From Serripes groenlandicus (Eukaryota > Mollusca > Bivalvia > Cardiida > Cardiidae): a DNA stretch of 64,000 nucleotides. Shown here piece after piece: positions 45,060-56,412 of this stretch. Made by a program: the position numbers and the translations under genes. The notes under the pieces are model-generated. The model did not search any database, was not told where the DNA came from, and saw only the letters and a list, made by a program, of their open reading frames with translations. The first letter of the stretch is position 1; each line of letters begins with the position of its first letter. Location of the stretch: contig JASEVX010000013.1 in assembly GCA_031761405.1 (NCBI GenBank), forward strand, positions 32,840,652-32,904,651. The letters are read 5' to 3'.

Positions 45060-48000
45060 GGCCGAGGCCATACAGATACAGACTTAACCCAAGGGCAACA
45101 GTTTGAAAATGTTCTTATTAATATTTTATCATGGAATATTGAAGGTTTATATAAATTTCAGTTTGATGAAAATATTAAAAATTACTTTAGTCAGTTTAGT
45201 ATTATAGCGCTTTGTGAAACTTGGGGTAAAAATAGTAAAGATTTTGATAATTTTCTTAGTGGCTACACCCACTTTGGTTATTGCAGGAGAATGAAGAAGA
45301 AATTGATTAGAAATAGTGGAGGAGTCAGTGTTTTCATACATAATGAATTTAATCAGAAAAATATAGTTAGACGAATATATTCAAATTTTGTAGATTGTGT
45401 TGTATTGCTGTTTAGGGGTACATACTTCTATGACAAGAGGGATATTGTGCTGTACTTCGCATACGTATCCCCAGAAGCTTCTCCTATCTATGCTAATAAG
45501 GAAGAAAAAGATGGTATCAAATTACTGCAGAACAATTTTATAACAATTACATCAGATTTTCCAGATGCACATTACTTCCTGGCAGGAGACTTAAATGCAC
45601 GAACCAAAGATTTTTTAGATTATATCCCTGCTGACAATTTAAATTATATATTTGGCGATACAGATTATAATGGGGACAATTTTGACATGCCGAGGCAGAA
45701 TAAAGATGTGTTAAGAATTAACTTATTCGGTAAAAGTCTAGTGAGTCTTTGTTGTACATTTGAGATGCATATATTGAATGGACGAGTCCATAATGACAAA
45801 CAGGGTAATTATACTTGCATTGCAAATAATGGAGTAAGCACTGTTGATTATAATATTAGTAGCACCTCATTATTTGGAAAATGTACGAATTTCAATGTTG
45901 AAAATAGAACCGAGTCGGATCATTTCCCAATACTCTGTCAATTAACACTAAGTAAACTTTGCCAAGATACAGTATATGGACATAATGAACAGAATGTGGA
46001 AAATCCCCAAATAAAATTCCGATGGTCTAATGATAGATCGGAAGTGTTTCTGCAGTCTTTTCAAAATATCTTTCTCTCCCGAAAGAACCAAATAACTGAA
46101 TCCGCTTCATATGATATTGACAATAGTATTTACTTGCTAATTGATACTTTTCATAAGGCCGCGTCATGCGTGAAAGTGAAAGGCCGTTCCAATTATAGGT
46201 TTACAGATTCTCAACCGCCATGGTGGGATAAGGACTGTGACGTCATTAAACAAGCTAAATATGTATCGCTTAGACGGTTTAGAGCAAATAATGAGCTAGC
46301 TGATCTTCAGACGTACACAAACAGTAGAAAACGTTTTAAGAATATATGTCAGATTAAGAAAAAACATTATTTTCATTTACAACGACAGCAATTGATAGCT
46401 TGTAGTAAAAATCCTAAACAGTTTTGGAATATCCTGAAATCTCACAAAACTAAGGAAATTTTGGATCATTCTATATCCGTGAACGAATGGCACAATAATT
46501 TTAGTCAACTTCTTAGTGTTGAAAACGACAGCAATTCGGTTTATGATGTTGAAGGAATTGAAATGACTGATAACTTAGATCTATTAAACACACCAATATC
46601 GACCCAAGAGGTCACAGATAGTATACATAAGCTTATTACTGGTAAGAGCCCAGGAAATGATGGTTTAAGCGCCGAATTTTATAAACATACACTGTTAGAT
46701 ATAGTTCCGACGTTGACACTTGTTTTCAATGTTATTTTTGATAATGGACTGATCCCTAAGTCATGGGGAGAAAGTATTATTTGCCCAATCCACAAATCTG
46801 GCTCTAAATCTAACCCAGGAAACTATAGAGGAATATCTCTTATTAACACCCTTTACAAGATTATGTCCAATATTGTTAGTTGTAGGCTTTACAATTGGGC
46901 AGAAGAAAATAATAAAATCGATGAGGGCCAAGCAGAATTTCGTAGAGGCTACTCTACAACCGATAACCTTTTTTCACTTCAAGCAATGGTCCAAAAATAC
47001 GTGACGCGTCCACGTGGACGTTTCTATTGTGTATACATAGACTTTCGAAAGGCATTCGATAAAATAAGACACGAAGTACTCTTTAAATCGCTTCATACTA
47101 AAGGGGTCAAAAGTAAAATGTACCGTTTTATAGTCAAAAGCTACTCTAATCTAACGGCATGTGTACGAACAAATAAAGGACTAACAGAATTCTTCCCCTG
47201 CAATGTGGGTACGAGACAAGGCGACATATGTAGTCCTGTAATTTTTTCTCTATTCATAAACGATCTTTCCTCTTTACTAAGAGAAAGGTGTGGACCTGGA
47301 GTATTTATAAATAATACAATTGAGGACATTCTCTGCTTACTATTTGCAGACGACGTAGCTAGCTGCTCTGAAACTGCCATAAAACTTCAACAGCAAATTA
47401 ATGTTATAGAATATTTTTGTTCTAGTACTGGTATGGAACTAAATCTTGATAAAACTGAAATCATAGTATTTAGAAATGGGGGTTATTTAAGAAATTATGA
47501 AAAATGGACATATAAAGGGGAGATAATAAAAACAACATCGATGTATAAGTACATGGGAATCTTGTTCACGCCGAGACTATCATGGACTTTAGCTAAAACA
47601 AAGTTAGCCGCACAAGCACAAAAAGCAATTATGCAAATACAATCTTACCAACGTCAACATGGCTACCTTTTACAAAATGAGCTATTTAAACTGTTTGACT
47701 ATTTAGTCAAGCCGATCCTCCGCTATGCAGCAGAAATTTGGGGCTATGAACATAGCGACATCATTGATTCGGTCCAAATAGTGTTTTGTAAACGTTTTTT
47801 AGGAGTAAACAATTCAACAAATAATTGTATGGCACTGGGTGAATGTGGGAGATTACCTTTAAGTGTTACATATCAAACTAAATGTATTAAATATTGGTGT
47901 AAACTCATCCATATGCAAGAAACTAGATACCCTAAAAATTGTTATCAAATGTTAAAAAGTTTAGACGATCTGGGAAGAATAACATGGGCCACTAAAGTGA

Positions 48001-48422
48001 AAAATCTTCTCTTCCAACATGGTTATGGAATTGTCTGGATATCACAAGATGTAGGAGATATTGCAATTTTCATTTCACAATTCAAACAGAGACTCATAGA
48101 TTGTGCAACCCAGACATGGAATTCTAACATTAAGAGCTCTAGTAGGTGTGACTTTTATAAGCAATTTAAAACTCTTCTAACCCCTGAAACATATTTAAAC
48201 ACGGATATTAAATACCCGCTTAAAAAAGCATTAGCTAAATTTCGTTGTTCTAGTCATACATTTAGAATTGAAACGGGGCGACATCAAAACCTAGCTAGAA
48301 GCGACAGAATCTGTCTACATTGTCAGGAAACCCAAAACTATAGTACTGTGGAGGATGAATATCACGTATTTTTCACCTGTCCAAAATATGCAGAGATACG
48401 AGCACAATATCTTTCCTCGTAG
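45060..48422 (+). CDS. LINE ORF2: endonuclease-reverse transcriptase, 5' end uncertain
   Basis: The frame is open from the microsatellite. The first in-frame ATG is at 45291, but catalytic endonuclease motifs lie before it: SWNIEG (Asn codon 45135) and CETW (Glu codon 45216). The true protein therefore started further up and this copy lacks its start. Numbering from the ATG at 45291: AGDLNAR at 98-104 and SDH at 209-211 complete the endonuclease. GKSPGNDGLSAEF, PIHKSGSKSNPGNYRGISL, YIDFRKAFD (582-590; catalytic Asp584), GTRQGDICSP and FADD (685-688) are reverse-transcriptase motifs. C1008, C1011, H1025, C1030 form a C-terminal CCHC zinc finger. There are about 1120 codons with no internal stop or frameshift, so the insertion is probably young. 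It acts by target-primed reverse transcription; whether this copy can move is doubtful without a start codon or promoter. Confidence 0.9.
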   Translation, partial: GRGHTDTDLTQGQQFENVLINILSWNIEGLYKFQFDENIKNYFSQFSIIALCETWGKNSKDFDNFLSGYTHFGYCRRMKKKLIRNSGGVSVFIHNEFNQKNIVRRIYSNFVDCVVLLFRGTYFYDKRDIVLYFAYVSPEASPIYANKEEKDGIKLLQNNFITITSDFPDAHYFLAGDLNARTKDFLDYIPADNLNYIFGDTDYNGDNFDMPRQNKDVLRINLFGKSLVSLCCTFEMHILNGRVHNDKQGNYTCIANNGVSTVDYNISSTSLFGKCTNFNVENRTESDHFPILCQLTLSKLCQDTVYGHNEQNVENPQIKFRWSNDRSEVFLQSFQNIFLSRKNQITESASYDIDNSIYLLIDTFHKAASCVKVKGRSNYRFTDSQPPWWDKDCDVIKQAKYVSLRRFRANNELADLQTYTNSRKRFKNICQIKKKHYFHLQRQQLIACSKNPKQFWNILKSHKTKEILDHSISVNEWHNNFSQLLSVENDSNSVYDVEGIEMTDNLDLLNTPISTQEVTDSIHKLITGKSPGNDGLSAEFYKHTLLDIVPTLTLVFNVIFDNGLIPKSWGESIICPIHKSGSKSNPGNYRGISLINTLYKIMSNIVSCRLYNWAEENNKIDEGQAEFRRGYSTTDNLFSLQAMVQKYVTRPRGRFYCVYIDFRKAFDKIRHEVLFKSLHTKGVKSKMYRFIVKSYSNLTACVRTNKGLTEFFPCNVGTRQGDICSPVIFSLFINDLSSLLRERCGPGVFINNTIEDILCLLFADDVASCSETAIKLQQQINVIEYFCSSTGMELNLDKTEIIVFRNGGYLRNYEKWTYKGEIIKTTSMYKYMGILFTPRLSWTLAKTKLAAQAQKAIMQIQSYQRQHGYLLQNELFKLFDYLVKPILRYAAEIWGYEHSDIIDSVQIVFCKRFLGVNNSTNNCMALGECGRLPLSVTYQTKCIKYWCKLIHMQETRYPKNCYQMLKSLDDLGRITWATKVKNLLFQHGYGIVWISQDVGDIAIFISQFKQRLIDCATQTWNSNIKSSSRCDFYKQFKTLLTPETYLNTDIKYPLKKALAKFRCSSHTFRIETGRHQNLARSDRICLHCQETQNYSTVEDEYHVFFTCPKYAEIRAQYLSS

Positions 48423-49100
48423 TATGATAACAGTGATAGTACCTTTGAACTGTACAACCTTCTTAAGGTAACCGACTTTAGGAGAATAAAACTATTAAGT
48501 ACTTACATCTATCAGTTATTGTTAAAATATAATCAAACATAGGTCTGCAAGAGAAGAAAGCACATATATATACATACATATATATTTGGTATGTATGTTT
48601 ATACATATGCGTGTGTTTGTGTCTGTGTACATGCTCAGACGGTTTCCTCAAATCCATTAAAATGAATTTCTGCTTGTTTTAAATAATGTGTTTGTTACAT
48701 GGAATCTTATATCAACTATATGTATGAAAACAAATTCAAATAGTTATATGACATGTATACTGTGAAATTCTAGAAAGAAGAATCACTTTCTAACAATGTT
48801 TTCATAACTGAAGAGTTCAAATAGCATTGGGACAATTTTGATCGAGGAATATGTATGAAAAGTTATAGCTGACCGAAAAAGATCATACAATTATTCCCAA
48901 ATGCTTCCAAAGGGAATTAACAAAATTGAGATATTGATAATAAATTAATCTTATCAGCACATTTACTTCTGTTAAAACTGTTAATAATTTAAATATGCAA
49001 GGACATAACAAAACTGTATGAATATTGGACTTATAATCCAAATGTTATGTATTTTGGGCCAGAGACCTTTATGTACTAATAAAAATTCTGAGTTCTGAGT
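48423..49100 (+). other. LINE 3' untranslated region
   Basis: AT-rich, no ORF, with a TATA/CATA-rich patch at about 48565-48610. It ends CTAATAAAAATTCTGAG plus repeats of TTCTGAG. AATAAA at 49078-49083 could serve as a polyadenylation signal. Confidence 0.7.

Positions 49101-49137
<37 letters not shown>
49101..49137. repeat. (TC)n microsatellite, right flank of the LINE
   Basis: About 37 bp of TC with one interrupting G (TCTCTCGCTC), directly after the element's 3' end. Confidence 0.95.
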
Positions 49138-49138
<1 letters not shown>

Positions 49139-49139
<1 letters not shown>

Positions 49140-49430
49140 AAGAGAAGTGTTCCAAATGTACCTTATTTATCTTATTTTAATATAATTGTTTAGAATGTAC
49201 CATAATAATCTTATGTCAAGAGAAGCGTTCCGAATGCGTCGTATTTATCTTATCTCAAAAGAAGTGTTTTAAAGGAATAGTTCCGAATGTATCATATTAA
49301 TCTTGTGTCAAGATAAGTATTCCGAGTGTACTACATTTATCTGATGTCAAGAGAAGTGTTCCAAATGTACCGTATTTATCTTCTTTCAAAAAGACGTGTT
49401 CCGAATGATTTATTGATATATCCGATGTCG
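49139..49430. repeat. About 40-bp tandem repeat upstream of module D
   Basis: Roughly seven degenerate units of CAAGAGAAGTGTTCC, GAATGTACC and TATTTATCTTATGT. Module C has only one unit at 29426. Short frames here come from the repeat. Confidence 0.8.
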
Positions 49431-49809
49431 AATAGTTACTGCAATATCGCGAGAATCCTTAGCAAAATACAAAATATATGTACCATTTTAAAGTGTTTCG
49501 AACACAATAAACGGAAACGTCCACAATGTCAAATTATTAAATCTTAGTAAAACAGAATAAACAAGTATATGTTTGTTGGTCTTTCTGTCTGTATATATGT
49601 CTGTCTGTATCGTTTCGTTTATGTCTGTCGTAATGTGTGTCTGCCTGTCTGTTCTTCCATTCTACAGTAGAAATTAATTGATCAATTCACTCATAATATT
49701 CCAGTTTGACCTTTGTTTAGTTTCGAGAAAATAGAACACGCGTTTAAATGAATAATATTTCAATATACAAATTCGCGTGTGCTGATAATATTGTTCACAG
49801 CTCCTTTAA

Positions 49810-50025
49810 CCCTTTCCCACAAAAAGACGCTCTATGACGCCTCTGCAGCAGACGACATTTGAATATTTAAAAAAGAAAGGATAAATTGCTCATCATGAGC
49901 AGTTTCTTCTTATTCCACAATGTTTTAAACTTTATTCAATACCTGTTCTTTCATAATTAGAGAATTTAAATATAATTTAAGTTTGTCAATGCCCTCTGCT
50001 ACAGATTTGTTGTATGTGGAAAGAG
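49810..50025. mobile_element. TTAA-type MITE, about 216 bp
   Basis: TTAA at 49806-49809 is followed by CCCTTTCCCACAAAAAGACG and CTCTGCAGCAGACGACATTT. The right end has CTCTGCTACAGATTTGTTGT, ATGTGGAAAGAG and then TTAG (a decayed TTAA). It is one of the clearest full copies of the CCCTTTCCCAC ... GTGGGAAAGGG family. Confidence 0.65.
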
Positions 50026-50894
50026 TTAGAACTATACATTGAAGTTCTATTTTTTATCGGTCGGCTTTATTCCATTAGGTTTTTCGATACAGCATCGTAT
50101 GTAAATCGAGTATACTTTGATAATTATAACCTGTTTCTGACCGCTGTACACAGCTATATAGTATGAAGATGTGTATGTTTATCTTATGCATGCTGAACTG
50201 TCATAAGTTCTAAGAAACAATGTTAATTTGCATATATTTACAGGGTACCCTACGACCTTACATGTATATGGTAGAGGTAGTGTTAATGGCTTATAGTAGC
50301 ATTTTCATTTAGATATTATTTTGTTTTATGAAAAAACATACACATGGTTAGAAACCTAGTACATTTTGTTTTATATTGTTAAAACACGTGTACACCTTAA
50401 TCATAACAAATAATATTGGTAAGTGTGTTGAGAAAGCGTAACTAAAATCTGTTTTGTGTATATCCTTCTTAACTGTTTTCCACATACAACACATATATAG
50501 CAGGCGACTTTGAAAAATTATGAACAAAACTATTAAAATTCACTCGAAATGAATACAAACATTAAATGAAACATAGAAAATACTTTATCCGTTTTGACAC
50601 ATTGTTTTCTAAAGCCGTATGGTGCAAAGATCTCAGGAAGCTTTTATATGTGAAATATATTCGTGTGTGTAAAGGGGTCATTAATGAAACCAAAGAATGT
50701 TGATCTAGGTTCTACACCATGTCCGATCCTGGTCTATGATTTTATTTTCAAAACAGAATTGTTTTTCCTCATGATTATTGTTGTCGTTGCAATTAATCTC
50801 TCGCTTTAAACAAACACATTATAAATTCTCTATTTCATTAACTCATCCCCATATAAACCATAAATCATCTTTATTTTACGGTAGGTCGAAAAAC

Positions 50895-52621
50895 ATGGCC
50901 GAAGCAAATTCGACAAACATGTCTGATGAAGATCCTACAAAGATGTGCGACCCTTGCTGTTTTCGAGGTATAAACACACCGGCAGGAACCTACTGTCTGG
51001 TCTGTTCAGAGTATTTATGTGATTCATGTGAAGAAGTCCATCGCAGTTCTAAAGCATCACGTGATCATGAGCTTAATCAGTCCGAAGAGTCACACAGATT
51101 GTCGATAAAACAGAAAGCATTGATTTCTTCAATTATGGTATGTGACATTCACCAAACAGAGATTCTGACAATGTTCTGTGTCAACCATACACTAGCCATA
51201 TGCAATGTTTGTAACACAACGAAACACAGAAAATGTAATACTCGGGCCCTGAAGCAAATTTCGAAAGATGCAAATAAAAGGAACGAAGTGTTTCAATGTA
51301 TTGAGAAATTAAAAACATTATTATCAGAGAGCAAAGAAATTGAACATTCCAGGGAGGAGGATATAAAATTGATAGAGAATCGATCTAGAGAATGTATTCA
51401 AGAAGTAAGGAAATTCAAACAAAAAATCATCGCTTATGTAGAAAGACTGGCAAAGGATATGGAAGAACATATATATCGAACGCTAAAAATCATCTTATTA
51501 CTGAGATGGAAAGTGATAAAAAAGCAGTCATTGACATAAGCAAACAGATGGAAAGAATTTTGAGCTCATTTGAAACCCTCGAACAGGGAATTGATGATGC
51601 GGCATTTGTCTTAATGATGAAAGAGAAAGGAAACATTGAAGATGGCATTGAAATGAAAGACGACATGTTGAAACAGGTAGAGCCAGTTACGTTAGAATTC
51701 CAACAGTCCGACACACTTGTGGCTCTAATGTCAGAAATAACATCAATGGGCAGACTAGAAGTTAAAGAGAAGCAGATCAGTAAACCTAAGACCGTTGATA
51801 GACGAGAACATCTGCTTTCTTTCCAGGATATATCATCTACTACAAACATGGTAGCCATTGAAGCAGGAACAAACAGTATCAGAGGGTGTGATTTTATGCC
51901 AGACGGTAAATTAGTCATTTGTGACGAAAGCAATGAATCCGTCAAAGTATTTACATTGGACTTCAAACTAAAGAACGAACTAAAGATTGGATCCCGTGTC
52001 TGGGATGTGGCTGGTGTGTCTAAGACCGAGGTCATTGTGACTATACCAGATTTAAAGAGTCTTCTATTCGTAGTTGTGTCTAATGGAATTGAGAAGGGTA
52101 AATCGATTTCTGTTGGGATGATATGTCGGGGAATTGACTGTATAAACGATAAACTATATGTCAGTTGTCATGAGGACGATGGGGAAGGCGGAGTAGTTAA
52201 GGTGCTGACGATTGATGGTGTAATAGTAAACACATTGAACATTAGTCAGGGATATCCTTACTACTTGGCCGTAAACAGTTCCGGAAATAGAATCGTTATA
52301 AGTACAAAATGTTATACCAATGGTATATTGTGTATAGATAACACTGGTGATACACTGTATACGTACTCTGACAGTCACATTAGCCGGAGTCGTGGTTTGG
52401 TGTTTGACTCGTATGATAACTTCATGGTGTGTGGAGCAGATAAAGCCTATTTGCGCAGTGCACACAATATACACGTGGTAACGGGAATAGGTTCTAAACA
52501 TAAGATTCTATTTACTGAAAATGACCGCGTGTACAATCCTCAGTGTTTGGCTTACAGACCCAGCGATAAAACTCTGGTTATCGGACAACATAGATCACTC
52601 CTAGCCTTTACAATTAAATAA
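50895..52621 (+). pseudogene. B-box/coiled-coil/propeller gene, one frameshift
   Basis: Copy 4 of the family. The ATG at 50895 (AACATGGCCGAAGC) matches the other copies; an in-frame ATG at 50778 is upstream of the likely acceptor and is not used as start. Both B-boxes are intact. Within CATATATATCG at about 51467-51477 two extra bases shift the frame relative to the intact gene, which reads GAAAAGATATCG there. The first frame ends at 51539; the second stays open to 52621 through the rest of the coiled coil and the complete propeller. Without the two bases the product would be 574 residues, very close to the intact copy. A dinucleotide gain in a short AT run could be a polymorphism or an assembly error, so this may be a functional gene in other haplotypes. 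Confidence 0.85.
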
Positions 52622-52865
52622 GCACGCACGTTCAAGTAAATATGAAAACAAACCAAACGATTTGTCAAAGTGCTTGTCATATAGATAACCTGTTTAAACT
52701 GTAGATGTCTTTCGATAGAGGGTTACTCGTTTGCAGATAAAAGGGGTCTTATTCGTTATACTAACATTCAATTTACACCAAAAGTAATGACATGAGTGAC
52801 CGAGTACACTTAAATATACTTTTTAGGTCACTTCAATAGTAAACAAGTAGAATGATCTACTACAT
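52622..52865. repeat. 3' flank of gene copy 4, shared with copies 2 and 3
   Basis: Shares ACGTTCAAGTAAATAT, AAACAAACCAAACG, TCGATAGAGGGTTACT and CATTCAATTTACACCAAA with 15350-15530 and 36010-36190. It then carries one unit of the GTCACTTCAATAG repeat and AGAATGATCTACTACATATC. Confidence 0.8.
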
Positions 52866-53724
52866 ATCTGCTTTTAAATATGTTTAACGTCGTACATTTA
52901 CGAAATAAAATTATATTTCCTCTATAACAAGTTACGAAAAGAATCATAAACTCTCGAATGCAGAAGTCGGAGTAACAAATTAAAGTGTATATCAATGTTT
53001 TGGCTGAATACATATAGTGTTATTAACAATAATTTTGACAATTTAATTGTGATATATTTTTAGACTTTTCTTTTGTTAAAGCCTTGAATCATGGTCAATA
53101 CGTCATCATGTCTTTGTTTAGAAATATTAGTGTCAATACTTTGTTTATAACTAAGCCTAGAAAGAGATACACGCCATCAACCGGTACAGTGGTGGTCGAA
53201 ATAACTTGTATAAGACCAGCACCCTCTATATTGCAAGATTGACATTGCAGTTGTATATAAGCGATATACTTACCTTGCAACAGTGATTAGAGTGCACATG
53301 GACTAGCTTAAGATTGTGCTTGTTTGTTGAATTAGTGTTTGACGCATTATCAGTTTTTCACGACATTTGGTTGGTAATTTACTACTACTGTTGGAAAGTT
53401 CAACCTCGTGCATCGCATTAGGTGTAAGCTCATCGCTGCATTCATAATCTTCATTAATGTATAAAGCTAATGTTTATTGCAAACTCACTCATTAATAGCC
53501 ATTCTCTGTAAGCATTTAAACTTGTTCGTCACGCATAATCGCGAATATTGCTTAAACCTATTCCACATGTTGACATCAGTGAACTAATTAGGAAAATAAT
53601 GTTAGAAATTCCAAATATTGCCCTGTTGCTATGGAAACAGTGTGCACAGTTGAGTTTTCTTTAGGAAAAACGCAATATTTACCACTTATTTAAAAAAACA
53701 AATGCAGCCTAGAAATTTTAGTTT

Positions 53725-53915
53725 TTTGTTTTATTGGGGTTATGAGCCGTTTTAACATTACTTAAGTAATATCACAGCCAATTCAATTGTTTGTGATCCC
53801 TGGGTAAACCAACCAGTACTTTGCATGGAAATGACTTTGCCCAAACTTTTGGATCGAACCTGTGACTCTAGGTTCAAAATTACTGACGCTTATCATTCGA
53901 TCAAGGCAGATTGGT
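53725..53915 (-). mobile_element. tRNA-derived SINE, diverged
   Basis: The plus strand reads GGGGTTATGAGCCGTTTTAA (tail side), ATCCCTGGGTAAACCAACCA, then TGGATCGAACCTGTGACTCT, the complement of a box B-like AGGTTCGATCCA. Orientation is therefore minus. No target-site duplication identified. Confidence 0.55.
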
Positions 53916-54929
53916 TTTAGAACTCATTTTTTATCATCTCATCTAATGATATTTTTGTTTGAAGATCACAATTTTCCATGTTTAAAGTTGCATAACTGTA
54001 GCTTCTACTAGTTATTTGAGTTATGCACTATTTCAAATGCGTTCAGATGTGTATATAATATATCCACAGAGTGAAGACTGAGGAGAATGTATGGAGGCTC
54101 TCACCAGTCCTTACTTAATTGTTTTATTTTTAAGTTTGCTAGATATATTTTATTGAGTTATATATATTCTATATTGTAAGGACATTGAAAATGTTTCATT
54201 GTGTCTATCTTGCTTTGCTTGAGATTTTTTTTAATTTCTTTTGAAACAGAAAAACACACACACCAAACGTGAACATATTTTGTGCATTAAAATAATGTTG
54301 TGTTTCCTTAGTTAACGCCATTGAGTAGAATATTTCGAACCTATATTAGGGACAAATGAACAGAAAATTATTAGATGTATAACCAATGACTTTCCTAATA
54401 TCATTCTACTTCATCTATTTTGTAGGTTTATGACAAAGTTTAAGACATGTCAAATACGTACTAAGTATTCTGCTGCAGAATTGTCGTATGAGGAAAAGGG
54501 TTAAACATTTAAAGTTGTGCCGCAAAATTTTGCTGTACCAGTACCTGGTTTTATTGGCAAAATATAAATGCTCTTTTTCCAACAGTATTTCATAAATAAG
54601 TTGTTTTTACTATATACTTTCAAAAACACTTTTGGAAAGTGTATTAGTGTTTTTCTTAAAAATACATTATACATTAATAAGAATAATGATGAACATCACT
54701 TTCACGTATAAAATGCATCACCCAACTTAACATGTAAAATAATATACTTCTCTATTTGAATCATTACAACTAATGATAACTTTGATTGAAGATTACAATT
54801 TTCCATGTTTATATCACTAGCTTCTCCTTTTAATTTGATTTTTATGGAGTCCTATTGACATTGAGGTTAGTTTCAAATTGTTTAATAAACATGGGTTCAA
54901 CATTGTTTAGGATGTACGCACAGAGTGAG

Positions 54930-55300
54930 TACTGTTGGGGTTCATGTCAAGTGTGACGACGATAGGTCTAGGCATTGTCGAGTTATTACTCGGACAAGCT
55001 TTTCACATTCAATGGTACTGTGACCTTGACCTTAGACCTACTGACTAAATCAATAGGGGTCATATACTGGTCACGTCTAGTCTCTATATTGAGTTTGAGG
55101 GCCATGGTTGTAGGCTATGTTGAGTTATCACTCGGACAAACTTTCCAGGTTCAAGGTCACTGTGACATTGACAGTGACCTTGATCTTTGACCTGATGACC
55201 TCAAAATCAAGGCGATTCATCTACTAGTCACCTCCAACCTCCATGGTCAAGTTTGAGGACCATAGGTCCAGGCATACCGACATACCGACCGACGTACATG
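54930..55300. repeat. Dispersed repeat rich in AGGTCA-type half-sites
   Basis: Two internal, partly repeated segments: GAGTTATTACTCGGACAAGC against GAGTTATCACTCGGACAAAC, each followed by TCAAGGTCACTGTGAC-like and TTGACCTACTGAC or TTGACCTGATGACC stretches. It ends CATACCGACATACCGACCGA. I recall similar repeats as common in mollusc genomes; the class is not determined. Confidence 0.6.
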
Positions 55301-56328
55301 TGCAAAGAGCATATTTTGTCCATAAATAGTATTTCGTTTCCTATGCAATGCCATTAAGAAGGATATTTTTAATATGTATTCGGATACATGCACAGAAAAC
55401 TATCATATGAATACATTATCTTGCATGATAACATATTGTGACTTCTTTTTTATCCGTTTTGGGGATAATGAAATAGTTTGAGATGTTTCTATATGCATTT
55501 TGTTATCATGGAAACACTAATATTTACTTTATTTCATTGTCATTACTTTTCGAATGTGTTTAACAACAAATTATTTTGTTCATTGTCATTTTAATTTTTG
55601 TTTAGTTCTTATTGAAAACATAAAAATAAAATGCTTTTTCGAATATTAGAAAAAATAAATATTTCAAAGCAATGGAAATACATTTATAAAACAAATTCCC
55701 TGAAAACTATTTGTTAGAAGCGGTCATGATATAAATGGATCCATTTTCTTTAACCCACATGCTGGCAATAGTTTATTAAACATTAAAAAGAAAGTTTTTT
55801 ATCCATGATAACTAATTTAGAGGCTCTGTTCACCATTACTTTTTTTAAATTCTTGTTAGAATAGATGTTAACCTACATGCATCCATTGTTTATTTGTATT
55901 CATATGGCCGCATTCAGTTTGTATAACCATTCAAAAAATGGCAAAAAGTGTTCTTTTTTTCCGTAAAAAAACCCACCTTTGTAAGGAAGGGTTTGTTACT
56001 AAATTTAAAAATTTGATAATCAATTGTTATTTACTTCATTTTCTTATTCAAATGATGACTTTTATTAGAAAATATGAATTTCGGAATATTTCTTTACGCT
56101 AAAAACTGATTGGAAAATTAAGTGAATTTCACCTGATAATCAGTCTTATAAAAAAGAGAGAGCCGGTTGCGATCGCAGCCAAAGAGAATGGCTATTAATA
56201 GGCCAGCCAATAGCTACATGACATATAGGCATGTGTTTAGTTGAATAACCTCTTCATAATTGTATCGCTGCCTTCTGAAAATAAACTGTTTCTCGAAAAC
56301 GGTTCTAACAACAATGAAAACGTTTTAA

Positions 56329-56412
56329 CCCTTTCTCTCGTATAGCTAGAGAGTCAAGTGCACCACATCTGCTGCAGACGGCATTGGCACTATGTCGCTA
56401 TGCTGGAAAGGG
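56329..56412. mobile_element. Short TTAA-flanked MITE, 84 bp
   Basis: Perfect TTAA at 56325-56328 and 56413-56416. The left end CCCTTTCTCTCGTATAGC and the right end GCTATGCTGGAAAGGG are imperfect inverted repeats. CTGCTGCAGACGGC is inside. The orthologous insertion in module B (16688-16771) shows it predates that duplication. Confidence 0.65.

Larger units (their letters stand above)
45057..49100 (+). mobile_element. Non-LTR retrotransposon (LINE) inserted in (TC)n
   Basis: About 4.04 kb. It has one long ORF with endonuclease, reverse transcriptase and a C-terminal zinc knuckle, a 3' region of about 680 bp, and a 3' end made of repeated TTCTGAG units (about 49086-49102) in place of a poly(A) tail. 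Both edges abut TC microsatellite, as expected if the element targeted it. No ORF1 is present, so the copy may be 5'-truncated. The clade cannot be fixed by eye; the apurinic-type endonuclease excludes the restriction-like endonuclease groups. Microsatellite-targeting non-LTR families are known in other animals. Confidence 0.85.
52866..56279. other. Module D-specific interval
   Basis: Modules B and C have much shorter spacing here, so about 2.5 kb has been gained in D. It holds a SINE (53725-53915), a dispersed repeat (54930-55300) and a MITE right end at about 54470-54505 (CTGCTGCAGAATTGTCGTAT, GGAAAAGGGTTAA). No gene recognised. The sequence is strongly AT-rich around 55300-56150. Confidence 0.55.

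Noticed and set aside
50778..50894. Upstream in-frame ATG extending gene copy 4
   Set aside because: It lies before the conserved acceptor-like AG and is not shared by the other copies; the ATG at 50895 matches all paralogues.
51490..52035. 181-codon antisense frame within gene copy 4
   Set aside because: Shadow of the sense coding region; similar antisense shadows occur at 3561-3950, 13805-14095 and 14877-15305.
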